NCBI GenBank assembly: GCA_015680905.1
Contig: CM027381.1
Coordinates: 86,143,501-86,207,500, forward strand
Origin: Coptis chinensis
Lineage: Eukaryota > Streptophyta > Magnoliopsida > Ranunculales > Ranunculaceae
Length of the DNA stretch: 64,000 nt
Direction of reading: 5' to 3'
Of this stretch, positions 46,486-57,743 are shown piece by piece (the stretch's first letter is position 1; the number at the start of each line of letters is the position of its first letter). The position numbers were made by a program, and so were the translations under genes. Under the pieces are notes generated by a model. The model had not been told where the DNA came from, made no database searches, and saw only the letters and a list, made by a program, of their open reading frames with translations.

Positions 46486-49183
46486 ATGACTTCTCCATCC
46501 CCCAACCCATCCCCACCAACCTCACCACATCAAGAGCATTCCGATGGTTTGGAAATGTCAAAATTTCCAAAAAAAGGGGCAAAAAGGATCGTTCGTCGAG
46601 AACGCCAGTAATGTGGGCGTAGGAGGACTAAATTGAACTTGGGTTTAATTTTCCAGCGTTGTGAAATCGAGGACCACCCACCATTAGCGTCAACATCGGT
46701 CCGACACGTAGCAAATCGAGTGGCGGAATCTCAAGTAAGTTTTTGATTTTTTTTTTAAGTTAATTATTATTATTTATGTTAGTTTATATCAAGTTTTTGT
46801 TGTTGTTTGAATTTGTCGTATTATTTTAGTTTGAATTTGTATTAGTTTATATTAGTTTATTTTAGTTTGAATTTGTCGTATTATTTTAGTTTGAATTTGT
46901 ATTAGTTTATATTAGTTTATTTTAGTTTGAATTTGTCGTATTATTTTAGTTTGAATTTGTATTAGTTTATATTAGTTTATTTTAGTTTGAATTTGTCGTA
47001 TTATTTTAGTTTGAATTTGTATTAGTTTATATTAGTTTATTTTAGTTTGAATTTGTCATTATTATTTTAGTTTGAATTTGTATTAGTTTATATTAGTTTA
47101 TTTTAGTTTGAATTTGTATTATTATTTTAGTTTGAATTTGTATTAGTTTATATTAGTTTATTTTAGTTTGAATTTTATCGTATTGTGCGTGTTTGTTGAA
47201 TGTAGGAAGTACACTTATGGAAAGTGCGTTGTGCACTTTCAAATGTTGTGTCGTGGTGGCGTTGTATGAAATCAAAAACGGATCCTAATTTTGTCACAGT
47301 TACCGATATTATATCCGCCACACCATTTGGGAGTTTTTTTAATTGTAATTTGGGACAAAATGATCAGGCGTTGTTGTTTGGGATAGTTGAGCGGTGGTGG
47401 CCAACTACCCACACATTTCATTTCCCATGGGGTGAGCTTGGGATTACCCCTCTTGATTTCACAATGCTCACGCGGGTATCCCAATTGGTTATGGAGATGC
47501 CGTTCCTTTTGATGAAACTTTAGAGGTTTTACTACGGGCGATGAGTTTCTTTGAATGTTTTGATTTGGTTGAAGATGATGAGCAAGACGAAGTTTTGAGA
47601 TTATCGGCCGAAAGCAGGTTTAAGGGAGGAGCTATAAATATGAGTTGGTTTTTGAGATATTTGAATAGACTCAAGGAGAAGCCGAAAGACTATCATATTG
47701 GTGAGGAGTCGATCCACGAAGTATGTACGTGCCTTCCTCTTCTACTTTGTTGGTGCGGTATTATTTGGATATGCCGATAGTTATTTACGATCGGGTGGAT
47801 GGCGCTTGCCTCAGACGTAGAGAGGATGTGGGATTATGATTGGGGTCAATCCATCTTAGCATACCTTTACTACGTTGGCTAGACCCATAGTTGAGACGAA
47901 AAAGCCGCTAAAGGCAATTTGTGCGGCTTTGTTTGGATTATACCGTAAGTCTTATTTATTAAGTTATTGTTTCATTTCATTTATTTATCTAATTATTAAT
48001 GTTGACATGTTTATATATATATTGATATTGTATTTTATCTATTGATGATTGATATTGGTGGTACGAGCATTTTCGTGTGATGCATCCCGTGTTGAAGAGG
48101 TTGGAAGAGGATGAGACTCATGACCGATTCCACGTATTCAAGCATGGGGGCTTCATCGAATGGAGAGGGGTATGGGGACCTATCACATAATATTCATAAC
48201 ACTCGCCGCCAGATTGAGCTTTTAGGAGCTAGTCGAATGAGTGGCAACCCCGGGCGAGTCCTTCATCTTTCGGACCCTTTATGCGGATATTCCGGATGTT
48301 CCAGAGAATGAGTACCGTAGACTATCATATATGTGTCATAGAGCAAGGTTTCTTTCACCGCGAATGATACTTATAGGGTGGTCACCGCGATGGTACCCTG
48401 GGGATGATGTTGGCCGCAAGTATCCGAGAGATTGTTATACCTTACCCACCACCTATGGATATGATATGACCCTCGATATTCTTCCCCGCCGTTCTTTCAC
48501 ACTATAGAGCAAACCCAAATGAGTGGCCGACGACGCCTTCACTTTTTAGTTTTACACTAATTATGACTTATATTGGAAGAGGGTTGGTCGAGGTCTCTTG
48601 CCCCGTTATACGGGGCACCAATTTTGAAGGGTTACTTCCGGAGCATGAGGCCGACATTCATTTCCCGGGAGGAGTGGAGTTGCCATACCGATCCGCGACC
48701 GTGGTGTTTCATGATATTCGGATCTTCGCAAAGAACTCCACAGATATTTGATGATGATGACCTTTGGCATTGGAGCATGATTACTTCTCAGGGGCAAGAT
48801 ATGAGAATACCTATTCCACCAGTAGATGCCGCAGTGGTAGCAGATTTGTCAGTACAGTTCGAGCAGTTAGCCGAGGTTAGTATGATTTGAATTTATTTAT
48901 GATTTGTTATTATTAGTATTCACTATAACCCCTAACTTGCATTTGTTTTGTTAAACAGGATGAAGTAAGGTCAGAGCTCCTTAACTACAGCTCTCTCACT
49001 TATGCCATGCGTGAGTCCTTCATGGAGTCCTCTCGTCGCAGTTTTGAGTACTTACAAGAAGAACGTAATCGAACTTTGGAGCTTCAGAGACGTGTGCAAG
49101 AGTTGGAGAATGCTGGAAGTGGAGTACCTCAAGCTCAAGCTCAACCAGAGAGGCGACAACGACGTAGGGGGGAGAGCTCTTGA
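46486..49183 (+). pseudogene. Plant mobile domain (PMD, MAIN-like) protein gene inside the transposon
   Basis: A likely start ATG at 46486 (MTSPSPNPSPPTSP) leads to a Pro/Ser-rich N-terminus, then an intron of about 470 bases (GTAAGT near 46735, AG at about 47206) filled with 60-bp repeats. Then comes the PMD proper: LLFGIVERWWPTTHTFHFPW, GELGITPLDFTMLT, a FLFYFVGAVLFGYADSYL stretch and DYDWGQSILAYLYYVG, the hallmark order of PF10536. Further parts are RFHVFKHGGFIEWRGVWGPI and, after an intron ending near 48959, a coiled-coil tail SFEYLQEERNRTLELQRRVQ ending RRRGESS at TGA 49181-49183. Frameshifts are evident, for example near 47480-47495 between MLT and GYGDAVPFDE. PMD proteins such as MAIN and MAIL1 act in silencing and genome stability, and many PMD genes are carried by transposons. 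The size and completeness indicate a once-functional cargo or element gene. Confidence 0.8.
46780..47170. repeat. 60-bp tandem repeat, about 6.5 copies, in the PMD intron
   Basis: The unit is TTTGAATTTGTCGTATTATT followed by TTAGTTTGAATTTGTATTAG and TTTATATTAGTTTATTTTAG, exactly 60 bp. Copies at 46861-47040 are identical; the later two differ slightly near the TCGTATT part. Confidence 0.93.
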
Positions 49184-50069
49184 CCGGCCTTTCGTAGGGG
49201 AGGAGGTCTCGAGAGATATTTTTGTAGTTTGTAATAACCGTAGCCATTACTTGTCTTATGGCGTTTGGGATTGTTGTTTGTAATGAATTTTTGATTAGCG
49301 TGTTTTTCTTTGATGAGTTTTGGATATGAATATGTCATTAAACAAAGGAGGTTATGTCCAATTTTTTAAGAAATTATAAGTTAGTTTTTTACCGAAGTTT
49401 ACGTGTTAGACTTGGGTGTTGTTCATGATTGTTGTTTGTCTTCTTTATTATTTTCAAAGTATATTAGCGAGGTTTTTATATGAATATGTCAATAAAACAA
49501 ATGAGGTTATGGCAAAAAAAAAAAAAATTAAAACTTATAAGTTCAGTATGTTTCCAAAAAATGGAACATTCGTTTTCGCTTCGTTTCACATTTGTTTCAC
49601 TCATTTCTGTCATTGTTGAAACAACAAATTTTTAGTTTGGAATATCACTCATTTTGCAGGTGGTTTGGTTCGGCGGGGTTCGACAGAATAGTGTATGGGG
49701 ATACGAGGACGGAATGTAACATCCCGTCCCGGGTTTTAGACCGAGCGGAATGTAACATCCCGGCGGTTTTTAAGCCCTCCTCCTCGCACATTTTACTATT
49801 CCAAACAATGCAATTATGGATGGTGGCCCATTTGGAATTATTGAGGGTACATGGATAGACATTTGGATACAATGTGTTGTCACTTGGAGAGTGAACAAAA
49901 ATCTAATAAAATGTGTTGTCAATTGGTAAGTGGACCAAAATCAAAGTATCACATGTGACCTTATCATATGTGACCTTACCTTTCATATTTCGTTTTACTC
50001 TTCTATCTTTTATATCAAACAAACAACATAGCCATCTTCTTCCCCACAACCAAGCTAAAAATAGAAAAA

Positions 50070-51510
50070 ATGTCTAGAGAAGAAAGAATTACATATAACC
50101 AAAGGTTATGGGGAGGATCTAGTAGTAATATAGGTTTCACTAGGGTCGCCTTACGTATGGAAGATGACTACATGGAAAAGAGTAAGAGATGAGCATAATG
50201 ATATGATGAGGGAAGGAGGAGGAGGAGGTTGCAGTTTATTATTTTCTTTGGGGCATTAATGACTCAAGCAGCCATTGAAATTGAAGATGTGGATACAATG
50301 CGGAGGCGAGAGTACACGTTTAGAGATGGTGGTGATTTGGAAAAACAAAAGATAATGAGGGATTACTTCACAACACCTTGTAGGTGGCCTCCCTCATAAG
50401 TTTAGGCGAAGGTACGGGATGACAAGAGAGCTTTTTATGTATATGTTGCATCTTTGTTGCATCATTCGACGATTACTTTAAAGACAAGGTGGATGGATTG
50501 GGTGCGGCAAGCAATTTCTGGGTTACAAAAGTGGACTAGTTTGCGATTTGCACAATTAGCAACCGGGTTGTTCTTCCGATTCAACGGATGAGTATTTACA
50601 AATTGGAGATTCCACAGCAAATGTATCTATGAAGCGTTGGTGCAAGGCAATTATCACGGCGTTTGAGGAAGAGTACTTGAGACGACCAAGTGAGGCGGAT
50701 TAATCGCTAGGATATTAGCTGAAAATGCAGCAAGGGGTTTTCCAGAATGCTTGGATCAATCGATTGTATGCAATCCGGGGTGTGGAAGAATTGCCCAAGT
50801 GGATGGGCTGGAACACATGTAGGGTACAAGAAGGAACCAACTTTGATACTTGAAGTTATAGACAAACATTGTTGGATCCGGCATTGCTTCTTGACCTACC
50901 AGTTCGCGATAATGACATTAACGTGCTTCATCGTTCTCATGTTTTTGAATCATTAGAGCAAGGTGAGGCTCCTGCTATTGCATTTAATGTGAATGGTAAT
51001 GACTATGATATGGGATATTATCTTCTTTGATGGTATTTACCCAAAATGGGGCACATTTGTTCAAGCCATTCGTTATCCAAGAAATAAGCATGAAAAGATC
51101 TTTACTCAACGCGTCAAGAAGCCGCAAGAAAGGATGTTGAAAGGGCGTTTGGAGTTTTTGCGACACGATGGCATATTGTTAAGGCTTCCGCCGCGTTGTC
51201 ATAGTGTTGTTGTTCTTGGAGATATAATGAAGGCATGCATTATAATGCATAATATGATTGTTGAGAATGAGCGTGAAAGTGGAGTTTGGAATTGGAAAGG
51301 TCGAGGAAAGAAACAATACAAGCTCTTTCGTGAAGATGATGGTTTTCATTTTGTCTATCGGATGATTGAAGCAAGAAATAAGATCGTAAAATGAAGTTAC
51401 ACATACTAATCTTCAAAAGGACTTAGTTGAACATGTTTTTAATTGGACTGGCATTGAAGAAAGCAAAGCAGATCCGGTACCAATTTATGATCCAAATTGG
51501 TCGGATCCGG
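50070..51510 (+). pseudogene. HARBI1-like (DDE_Tnp_4) transposase of the PIF/Harbinger element
   Basis: Pieces in several frames add up to a plant Harbinger nuclease: YTFRDGGDLEKQKIMRDYF and the KRWCKAIITAFEEEYLRRP region, then ENAARGFPGMLGSIDCMQ, WKNCPSGWAGTHVGYKKEPT, LPVRDNDINVLHRSHVFESL, YYLLDGIYPKWGTFVQAI, and a C-terminal MIVENERE. The DDE region starts at GSIDCM, where the first catalytic Asp is expected. Many small indels (for example between the 50747 and 50993 frames) and stops show inactivation. It would cut and paste the element at TAA sites together with the Myb-like partner. Confidence 0.85.
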
Positions 51511-51559
51511 ATGAGGGAGAAGGAGGCTTAAAATTAAAATGGAAATGAAAATGTATTTC

Positions 51560-51965
51560 CTATGTATTTCCTAACGTGAACTATTAAGTTCCAACGTATT
51601 TCCTATGTATTTCCTATGTATTTCCTAACGTGAACTATTAAGTTCCAAGCGTATTTCCTATGTATTTCCTAATGTATTTCCTATGTAGTTCCAACGATTT
51701 AATCGGTTGTATTTTAATGAACTATATTACAATGTATTTTAATTTGATTGGTAATTGTATTTCTATGAAAATAATTATATTGGACGAGAACATACATAGT
51801 GCATTAATTAAAAAAACAGTTAGATAAAAATACATAGTTCATTAATTAAAAATACAATGAAATTAAAATACATAGTGCATTAATTAAAAGACGATGAAAT
51901 TAAAATACATAGTGCATTAATTAAAATACATAGTGCTTTAATTAAAATAAAATACTAGATAATTA
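51560..51965. repeat. Short AT-rich repeats between the convergent transposon genes
   Basis: TATTTCCTATGTATTTCCTAA repeats at about 51555-51690 and AAAATACATAGTGCATTAAT repeats at about 51780-51940. Confidence 0.75.
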
Positions 51966-52000
51966 AAATACATAAGCTTAGTTAGAGCCTAGAACCACCT

Positions 52001-53106
52001 CTAGACGTATTTCAGCTTGTTGTTGCTTTCGATTATAAAAGCGGTATCGGGATGGAGGACACTTGTATCGGTCGCTAAAATCTTAGCTTCATATTGCATC
52101 TTTTGAAACCCGATTTTTTCCAATTGAACCTGATTTTTTTTCTGCTTGAATCCGATTTTTTTCTTCTCTTGCCATCACAGTTCTTTGACCATATGCAAGT
52201 TCCCTTTCCCTAAGTTCTAAGCATTTTTGTGTTTCATTTGCATCTGTGCAAATGTATCCTCTAAACGTGTAAAGTAACCCTCCAACATACCAAATGATTT
52301 TTTCTTGGTTCCTTTTGGACTTGGCTTTCTTGATCCAAGAGGGCGCTCCCATTTCTTTTGGGCGCTCTATTTCTTGAGAACCCTCCAATTCAACTCCACC
52401 AACACTTGGTGAATTAGAAGTTGAATCTTCACCATCATTTTGCGACCTTTTTCCTTTTGGGGCGGCTTGACCTTGCCTCAAAAACGCTTACTCCACTTTG
52501 GATTATCCTTGAGTATAACGTAACAATGATCAATCAAAAAAAGCCGATTTTTTTTCTTGTTGGTTGATGCGTCATCCTTGCCTCGGACAACTAAAAAAAA
52601 ATGGTGGTAATTAGACTAAAATAATCACTAGGACTAAGATAATTAAACTGCAATAATAATTAGACTAAGATAATAATTAGACTAAGACTAAAATGGAAAT
52701 AATAAATACACTAAGATAATTAGGACGAAGACGGAAATAATTAGACTAAGACTAAGATAATCAATAAATTCCAAATTGACAACGTTGTAATTACCGGCTT
52801 TGTATTGTTGTACCACTTGCATGTCGAGCCTCCACGCATTCACAATTGCAACAAATTTGTTCATCATTTTTGAAATATATTTCCACCTTCCGCTAATTGA
52901 ATCGGAGACCTATCCGACCCGTGCTTGATTGAACTCGTTTGTTACACGATTCCAAAATCCTTTTGCATTTTGGAAAGCACCAACAATAAGTCTTACACTA
53001 ATTTTTTATCCAAGCAAGACATAGAGCTTGATCATCGGACATGCTAAAGTGAGCTCGCTTTTGCTTGAGTGCTACCACTTGCTTGAGATGCTTGAGTTGA
53101 TGCCAT
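52001..53106 (-). pseudogene. Myb/trihelix-like second protein of the PIF/Harbinger element
   Basis: The start ATG at 53106 gives MASTQASQASGSTQAKASSL. Frameshifted pieces follow that resemble the DNA-binding part: DQALCLAWIK, FWNRVTNEFNQA-like text, RWKYISKMMNKFVAIV-like text. Then comes the open part 52481-52089 with SWIKKAKSKRNQEK, CLELRERELA and MAREEKNRIQAEKK, and a tail after another shift (MQYEAKILATDTS ... LKYV) to TAG at 52001. This is the usual Harbinger accessory protein that recruits transposase to the ends, often labelled GST-T3-like or NAM-associated in plants. Family assignment is from pattern memory. Confidence 0.72.
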
Positions 53107-53504
53107 TTGATATTTGGTTTTTTTAAGAACTGATTTTAAAGAAGAAGAAATATGATATATGATTGTTGGAAGTGTGAGTTGAAATGAAACAAATGTTGTA
53201 TATATACCAAAGTTTTTTATTTTGACCGTTTTTTGACCGTTCTGACTTTTTGACCGTTGGTAGCCGTTAGGACTCCGGACGGGATGTTGGATTCCGTCTG
53301 GTGAGTTTTGTAATCCAGACGGAATCCAACATCCGATATAGAGTTAACAAGTCGATGAAAACTTCGGTGGTTGGTTTCACCTCGTTTTGAACTGGGGATA
53401 ATTATCACCTTCATTATCACCCTGCATTGCACAGCAGTTTTGGACCCAAGTAGGTGATAATTATCACTACCCCCTCTCTATCACCTGCATTGCAAATGCT
53501 CTAA

Positions 53505-53871
53505 AGTGCTTAGTTATTACTGCCAATTAGTCAAAAAGGGCTTAGGGTATCACCAATGGGCCTGGATACGGGCCTCTATCTCCAAATTTAACGGAACTTA
53601 GTGAAAAACTGTTTCCAAAGCGGCCCTAAATGGGCTCAAATTTATCCATCCTGATATATGTCTTCATTTCCATGGATGTTTATAAAGACATGACTTCTCC
53701 GTTGGAACACCCATCGATATAGAGTTTTAGCTCCTCCTTATTTGCCGCCACCGGTAACCATCATTCATTTTAAAAAAATAGCCCAAACCTCAAAAACACT
53801 CTCTCAACAAAAAATGAGAAAAACTGCACCAAAATACCTCCTGAAAAACCTTCGCTACTCACTCTCCACCA
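53505..53871. promoter_or_regulatory. Upstream region of the second PPR gene
   Basis: About 370 bases between the transposon and the PPR start. The ORF beginning at 53742 overlaps in another frame and is a shadow. No clear TATA box. Confidence 0.35.
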
Positions 53872-55742
53872 ATGGGCATCCTCAAAACCCTCTCTCTTCA
53901 CATTTCACCCCTTTTCTCAAAACCCATCTCTACATCCCCACTTCCACCACCAGAATGGATAGAACCACTAACAGATATATCAGACCTTATAATAAACACT
54001 AAAAACCTTAAACCTTCACCTTGGGTAACACGTATAGTCACTATACTACTCAACTCTACAACGAATACCATTGAATCAAATCTCGATGAATATTGTAGTA
54101 AGTTTTTTATTAAGTTATCTCCTACTTTTGTTACTTATGTACTCAAGTTAGATAGTATTAAGCAGAAGCCTGAACTAGCTTATACATTTTTTACTTGGTG
54201 TGGTAGACAGAGAGATTATTTACATAGACTTGATACTTATGTTGTTTTAATTGAGATATTAGTGTTGGAAAAGGATGTAGAGAGGATTAGAGGACTAGTT
54301 GAGGAGATTAAGAGGAAGGGATTGTTAATGAATGTTATTTCGACGAATGCTTTGATTAAAAGCTTTGGGGTCTTGGGTATGGTTCAGGAATTGTTATGGA
54401 TTTGGCGTCGAATGAAGGAAAGTGGGATTGAGCCTAGTTTGTTTATGTATAATTTTTTGATGGATGGGTTTGTGAATTCGATGTTTGTTGAGAGTGCCGA
54501 GAAGGTTTTTGATGCTATGGAAAGTGGGAAAATTTTGCCTGATGTTGTGAGTTATAATATTTTGATTAAAGGGTATTGTAAGGTTGGAAAACACGTAAAG
54601 GGTTGGAGAAGTTAAAGGAGATGGAAGTGAAAAGGGTTTTCCCGGATAAGATTACTTATATGACTTTGATTCAGTCGTGTTATTCGGAGGAGAATTTGGA
54701 TTCTTGTTTGCGTCTTTTTAATGAGATGGAAGAGAAAGAGTTGGAGATTCCATCTCATGCTTATAGTTTAGTGATTAGTGGATTGTGTAAAGCCGGTAAA
54801 TCAGTTGAAGGGTTTTCTGTTTTTGAAGGTATGGTCAGGAAGGGAGTGAAACCAAATGTAGCGATTTATACCGCTTTGATGGATTCGTATGCTAAGAATG
54901 GTAATGGGGATGAAACTATGAGGCTTTTCCAGAAAATGAAGGATGAAGGGTTCGAACCCGACGAGGTTACTTATGGGGTTATTGTTAACAGTTTATGCAA
55001 GACTGGGAAGTTAGACAATGCGGTGGAGTATTTCAATTTCTGTAAAGAGAGCAGTGTGCCAATTAATACCATGTTTTATTCTAGTTTAATTGATGGTCTT
55101 GGTAAAGCTGGGAGAGTGGATGAAGCGGAGAAGCTTTTTGATGAGATGGTTGACAAAGGATGCACACGAGATTCTCATTGCTACAATGCACTTATCGACA
55201 CTTTTGCTAAGTGTGGAAAGATGGATGAAGCATTAATGCTGTTTAAGAGAATGGAGGAGGAGGGTTGTGATCAGACTGTTTACACGTACACCATACTCAT
55301 TAGTGGATTGTTCAAAGAACACAGAAATGAAGAAGCATTGAAGTTTTGGGAGATGATGATTGATAAAGGTATCACACCTACACCTGCTTCTTTCAGAGCT
55401 CTTTCCACTGGGCTTTGCCTTTCAGGCAAAGTTGCAAGGGCTTGTAAGATATTAGATGAGTTAGCACCCATGGGGGTTCATCTGGAGGCGGCATATGAAG
55501 ATATGATCCATGTCTTGTGCAAAGCAGGTCGCATAGAGCAGGCTTGCAAGTTGGCTGATGGAATTGTCGATAGGGGGCGTGAGATACCTGGAAGAGTTCG
55601 TACTGTTTTCATCAATGCCTTGAGAAAATCAGGTAATATTAACTTGGCCATCAAATTAATGCATAGTAAGATAGGAATAGGCTATGAAAGATGGCATGGT
55701 ATCAAAACCCGAGTCAAGTTTCGAGTTCTCTTAGATAATTGA
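53872..55742 (+). CDS. P-class PPR protein (At1g03560-like), single-base frameshift at about 54588-54591
   Basis: Two frames, 53872-54615 and 54603-55742, form one intronless P-class PPR protein of about 620 residues. Seen: PEWIEPLTDISDLI near the N-terminus, then regular 35-residue repeats (YNILIKGYCKVGK, YSLVISGLCKAGK, YTALMDSYAKNG, YSSLIDGLGKAGR, YNALIDTFAKCGK, YTILISGLFKEHR) and a conserved C-terminus LSTGLCLSGKVARACKILDE and LMHSKIGIGYERWHG. The layout matches the mitochondrial PPR At1g03560 as I recall it. The break is at GGAAAACACG: one more A in the A4 run would keep the second frame from KVGK into LEKLKEMEVK. Everything else is open, so a sequencing error in a homopolymer, or a very recent mutation, is likely. 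If real, the protein ends after about 247 residues. P-class PPRs stabilise, cleave or help translate organelle RNAs. Confidence 0.88.
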
Positions 55743-55849
55743 ACTTGAAGTTTCTATATGTTTGTATTTGTATATTACGTTTCTAAAAGTGAAATTTGGT
55801 TCCTTCTTATTATCTGTGTTTCTGCTCCAGTTGTTTTACCTTTTTAAAT

Positions 55850-56565
55850 GCATATTTTTTTTATAAGTGATTTTTATTAAGAGGGTAGCGCACATCACAA
55901 AATTACAGTAAAAAAAACTAAAGCGTAAAACAGTGAGTGAGGACCTCACTTGTTTACATAGAAAAAACTAAAATAGACAAACAAACTACCCAACAAAGAC
56001 CACCGGCATCACTCTCCTGCTAAGACATTCGACCAATCGAAAACAAGGTCTTTGAATCTATAATTCCTTCTTTGATATGTAGTGGACATCCAATGCTACA
56101 ATAGTCCTTCTGAATTGATAACCCTTTGCCCCTGAAGATATGGTTGTTTCTTGTTTTCCACGGCATCCAAATAGTTGCATACGGTAATAGACGGCATATC
56201 TTGTTTGTATCTTCTCCTTTGTCATAGTGATAGAAAATTTTGTAAAGATTCAGCTTGAGCAAGTAGTGGAAAAGCTATTACCCTTGGTTGTGTCAGCTCT
56301 GCCCACACCTCTAAAGAAAAAGAACAGTGTAAGGAAAGATGACAAATATTCTTATCAAATGTGTCACACATTGTACATACTTGAGACACCATAGTTCCCC
56401 TGTGTTTGAGTACATCAGCAGTGTTAATGCAACCCGAAATGGCCTACCAAAATAAAATTTTCACCTTCAAAGAGATGGGAACCTGCCACACCAGTTTAGT
56501 GGGAAAAGAGAGGGGTTGGTACTCTCTTGGTCTCTACCTTCAGGCTTCAGCAGTTAGAATACCAT
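55850..56565 (-). mobile_element. Decayed LINE 3' fragment
   Basis: Minus-strand text EYQPLSFPTKLVWQVP, CINTADVLKHRGTM, CTMCDTFDKNICHLSLHCSF and LPYATIWMPWKTRNNHIFRG follows the end of LINE ORF2 with its zf-RVT Cys/His pattern. Stops and at least one frameshift are present. A run of A on the minus strand at about 55851-55862 marks a probable poly(A) tail, just past the PPR stop codon. It is a different LINE family from the one at 38.4 kb, judging by the linker text. Confidence 0.8.
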
Positions 56566-57480
56566 AGAAAGTGCTCACCGAGAAGATACCATCCTTCGTT
56601 GAGCACCACAAACACCTGTCTTCCTGGTCAGTTATCTCCACCGTATCCAAAAGCATGGCCAAGTTGGCATATTTCTATTTCTATTTCTTCCCCTACTTTA
56701 AATATTTTCAGTTCCAAGTTTACAGACTTGGGTCTTCTACAGTGAAAACACCATCTCAGTCACTCATCTCATTAATAAAATTGTTGTTCACCTAGCAAGA
56801 CATAGAACTTAGCGCTGTTTCTGAAATCATTTTTTGTACCACATAAATAGTAAACTATCCAAATTTCTCAAATTTCTAAGAGAGTTCGTGTGCTGGATAG
56901 GTGTATAGGATGGCGATTTCTCACAAGGCTTAGGAGAGAAGTTTCCCGCCCAACATAGAAACTTTACTGACCAAGTTGTCTAGTGCCGGTACAGAGTCTC
57001 AAATCTAACATCTTTGTGGTTTTACTTGTCAGAAATCATTCCGAATATGAACTATTTAAAACTGGAACTCTGTTAGTGTGGAATCTGGACAGGAATGGCT
57101 TTCTTAGGGACTTTTGTTCACCTTTCCATTACAATGGTGATTATTTTCAATTTACCTAATTGGATGAACATTTCTAACTTTCGTATCTCGTCCTAGATAT
57201 AATAGCAGTTCTAGGTTCCTTATCAATAACTTTGGTGCTGGTAGCACTCTAAAAGCTAAGGACAGCTTCAGGGCATATGGGCCTCTATTTTCATATTTGA
57301 AGGAACACCTCACCACAGACTTTTATATTTGTCATCCTTAAAAACGAGAGATTACCACCTTTGAAACAAAAACACCCCCCTAGCAACCCAAAAACAAGCT
57401 CCCAATTGACTACCCAGTCCCTATCAAAACAATAAAATTTCTACTTGTTTGAGTCCCCTAATACACCAGCTTTTTACTCT
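56566..57480. other. Intergenic, no gene seen
   Basis: No recognised exon or repeat end. Confidence 0.45.
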
Positions 57481-57492
57481 AATGAAGTTTTG

Positions 57493-57656
57493 GACACTGC
57501 ACGGGAGATGTCATTGGACAATCACTCACTCCTAAAGGACCAGGCTTGCCTTTTCCTGCTGCACTATTAAGCCAGGATGATATGAACCTGTCAAGACCTT
57601 TCAAGAGGGTCAGGGAAGAAGAAGAAGAAGAAGAAACAGAACACCTATGGGTAAGG
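57493..57656 (+). other. Unidentified coding-like segment
   Basis: One frame gives GHCTGDVIGQSLTPKGPGLP, then FPAALLSQDDMNLSRPFKRV and REEEEEEETEHLW, which reads like real protein (basic patch followed by an acidic run) and ends at a GGTAAGG donor-like site. I do not recognise it, and it is not UBP. It may be a first exon acquired by copy B or a chance frame. Confidence 0.3.
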
Positions 57657-57743
57657 ATCATATTGTACATACCAGTTAATGGCATTTTTGAATGTTCATT
57701 TGGTAAATTGCTTTAGCTGAGCACGTGCATTGCCATCTTGTAG

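Larger units (their letters stand above)
46145..53501. mobile_element. PIF/Harbinger DNA transposon, 7357 bp, carrying a plant-mobile-domain gene
   Basis: Terminal inverted repeats start GAGCATTTGCAATGCA on the left and end TGCATTGCAAATGCTC on the right. They are flanked by the 3-bp target duplication TAA (46142-46144, 53502-53504) typical of PIF/Harbinger. Inside, left to right: a plant mobile domain gene (+), a HARBI1-like transposase (+) and the second Harbinger gene, a Myb/trihelix-like protein (-). All three have frameshifts or stops, so the element cannot move by itself. Seven near-palindromes with a GGAATGTAACATCCCG-like core sit near both ends and in the middle. The middle group suggests that the PMD half and the transposase half may once have been separate. 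Confidence 0.88.

Noticed and set aside
46145-53501. Autonomous, active transposon
   Set aside because: Transposase, Myb-like and PMD genes all contain frameshifts or stops.
14396-55742. A functional cluster linking the two PPR genes
   Set aside because: One is a PLS/E+ type and the other a P type, 38 kb apart on opposite strands; large dispersed PPR families make co-occurrence unremarkable.
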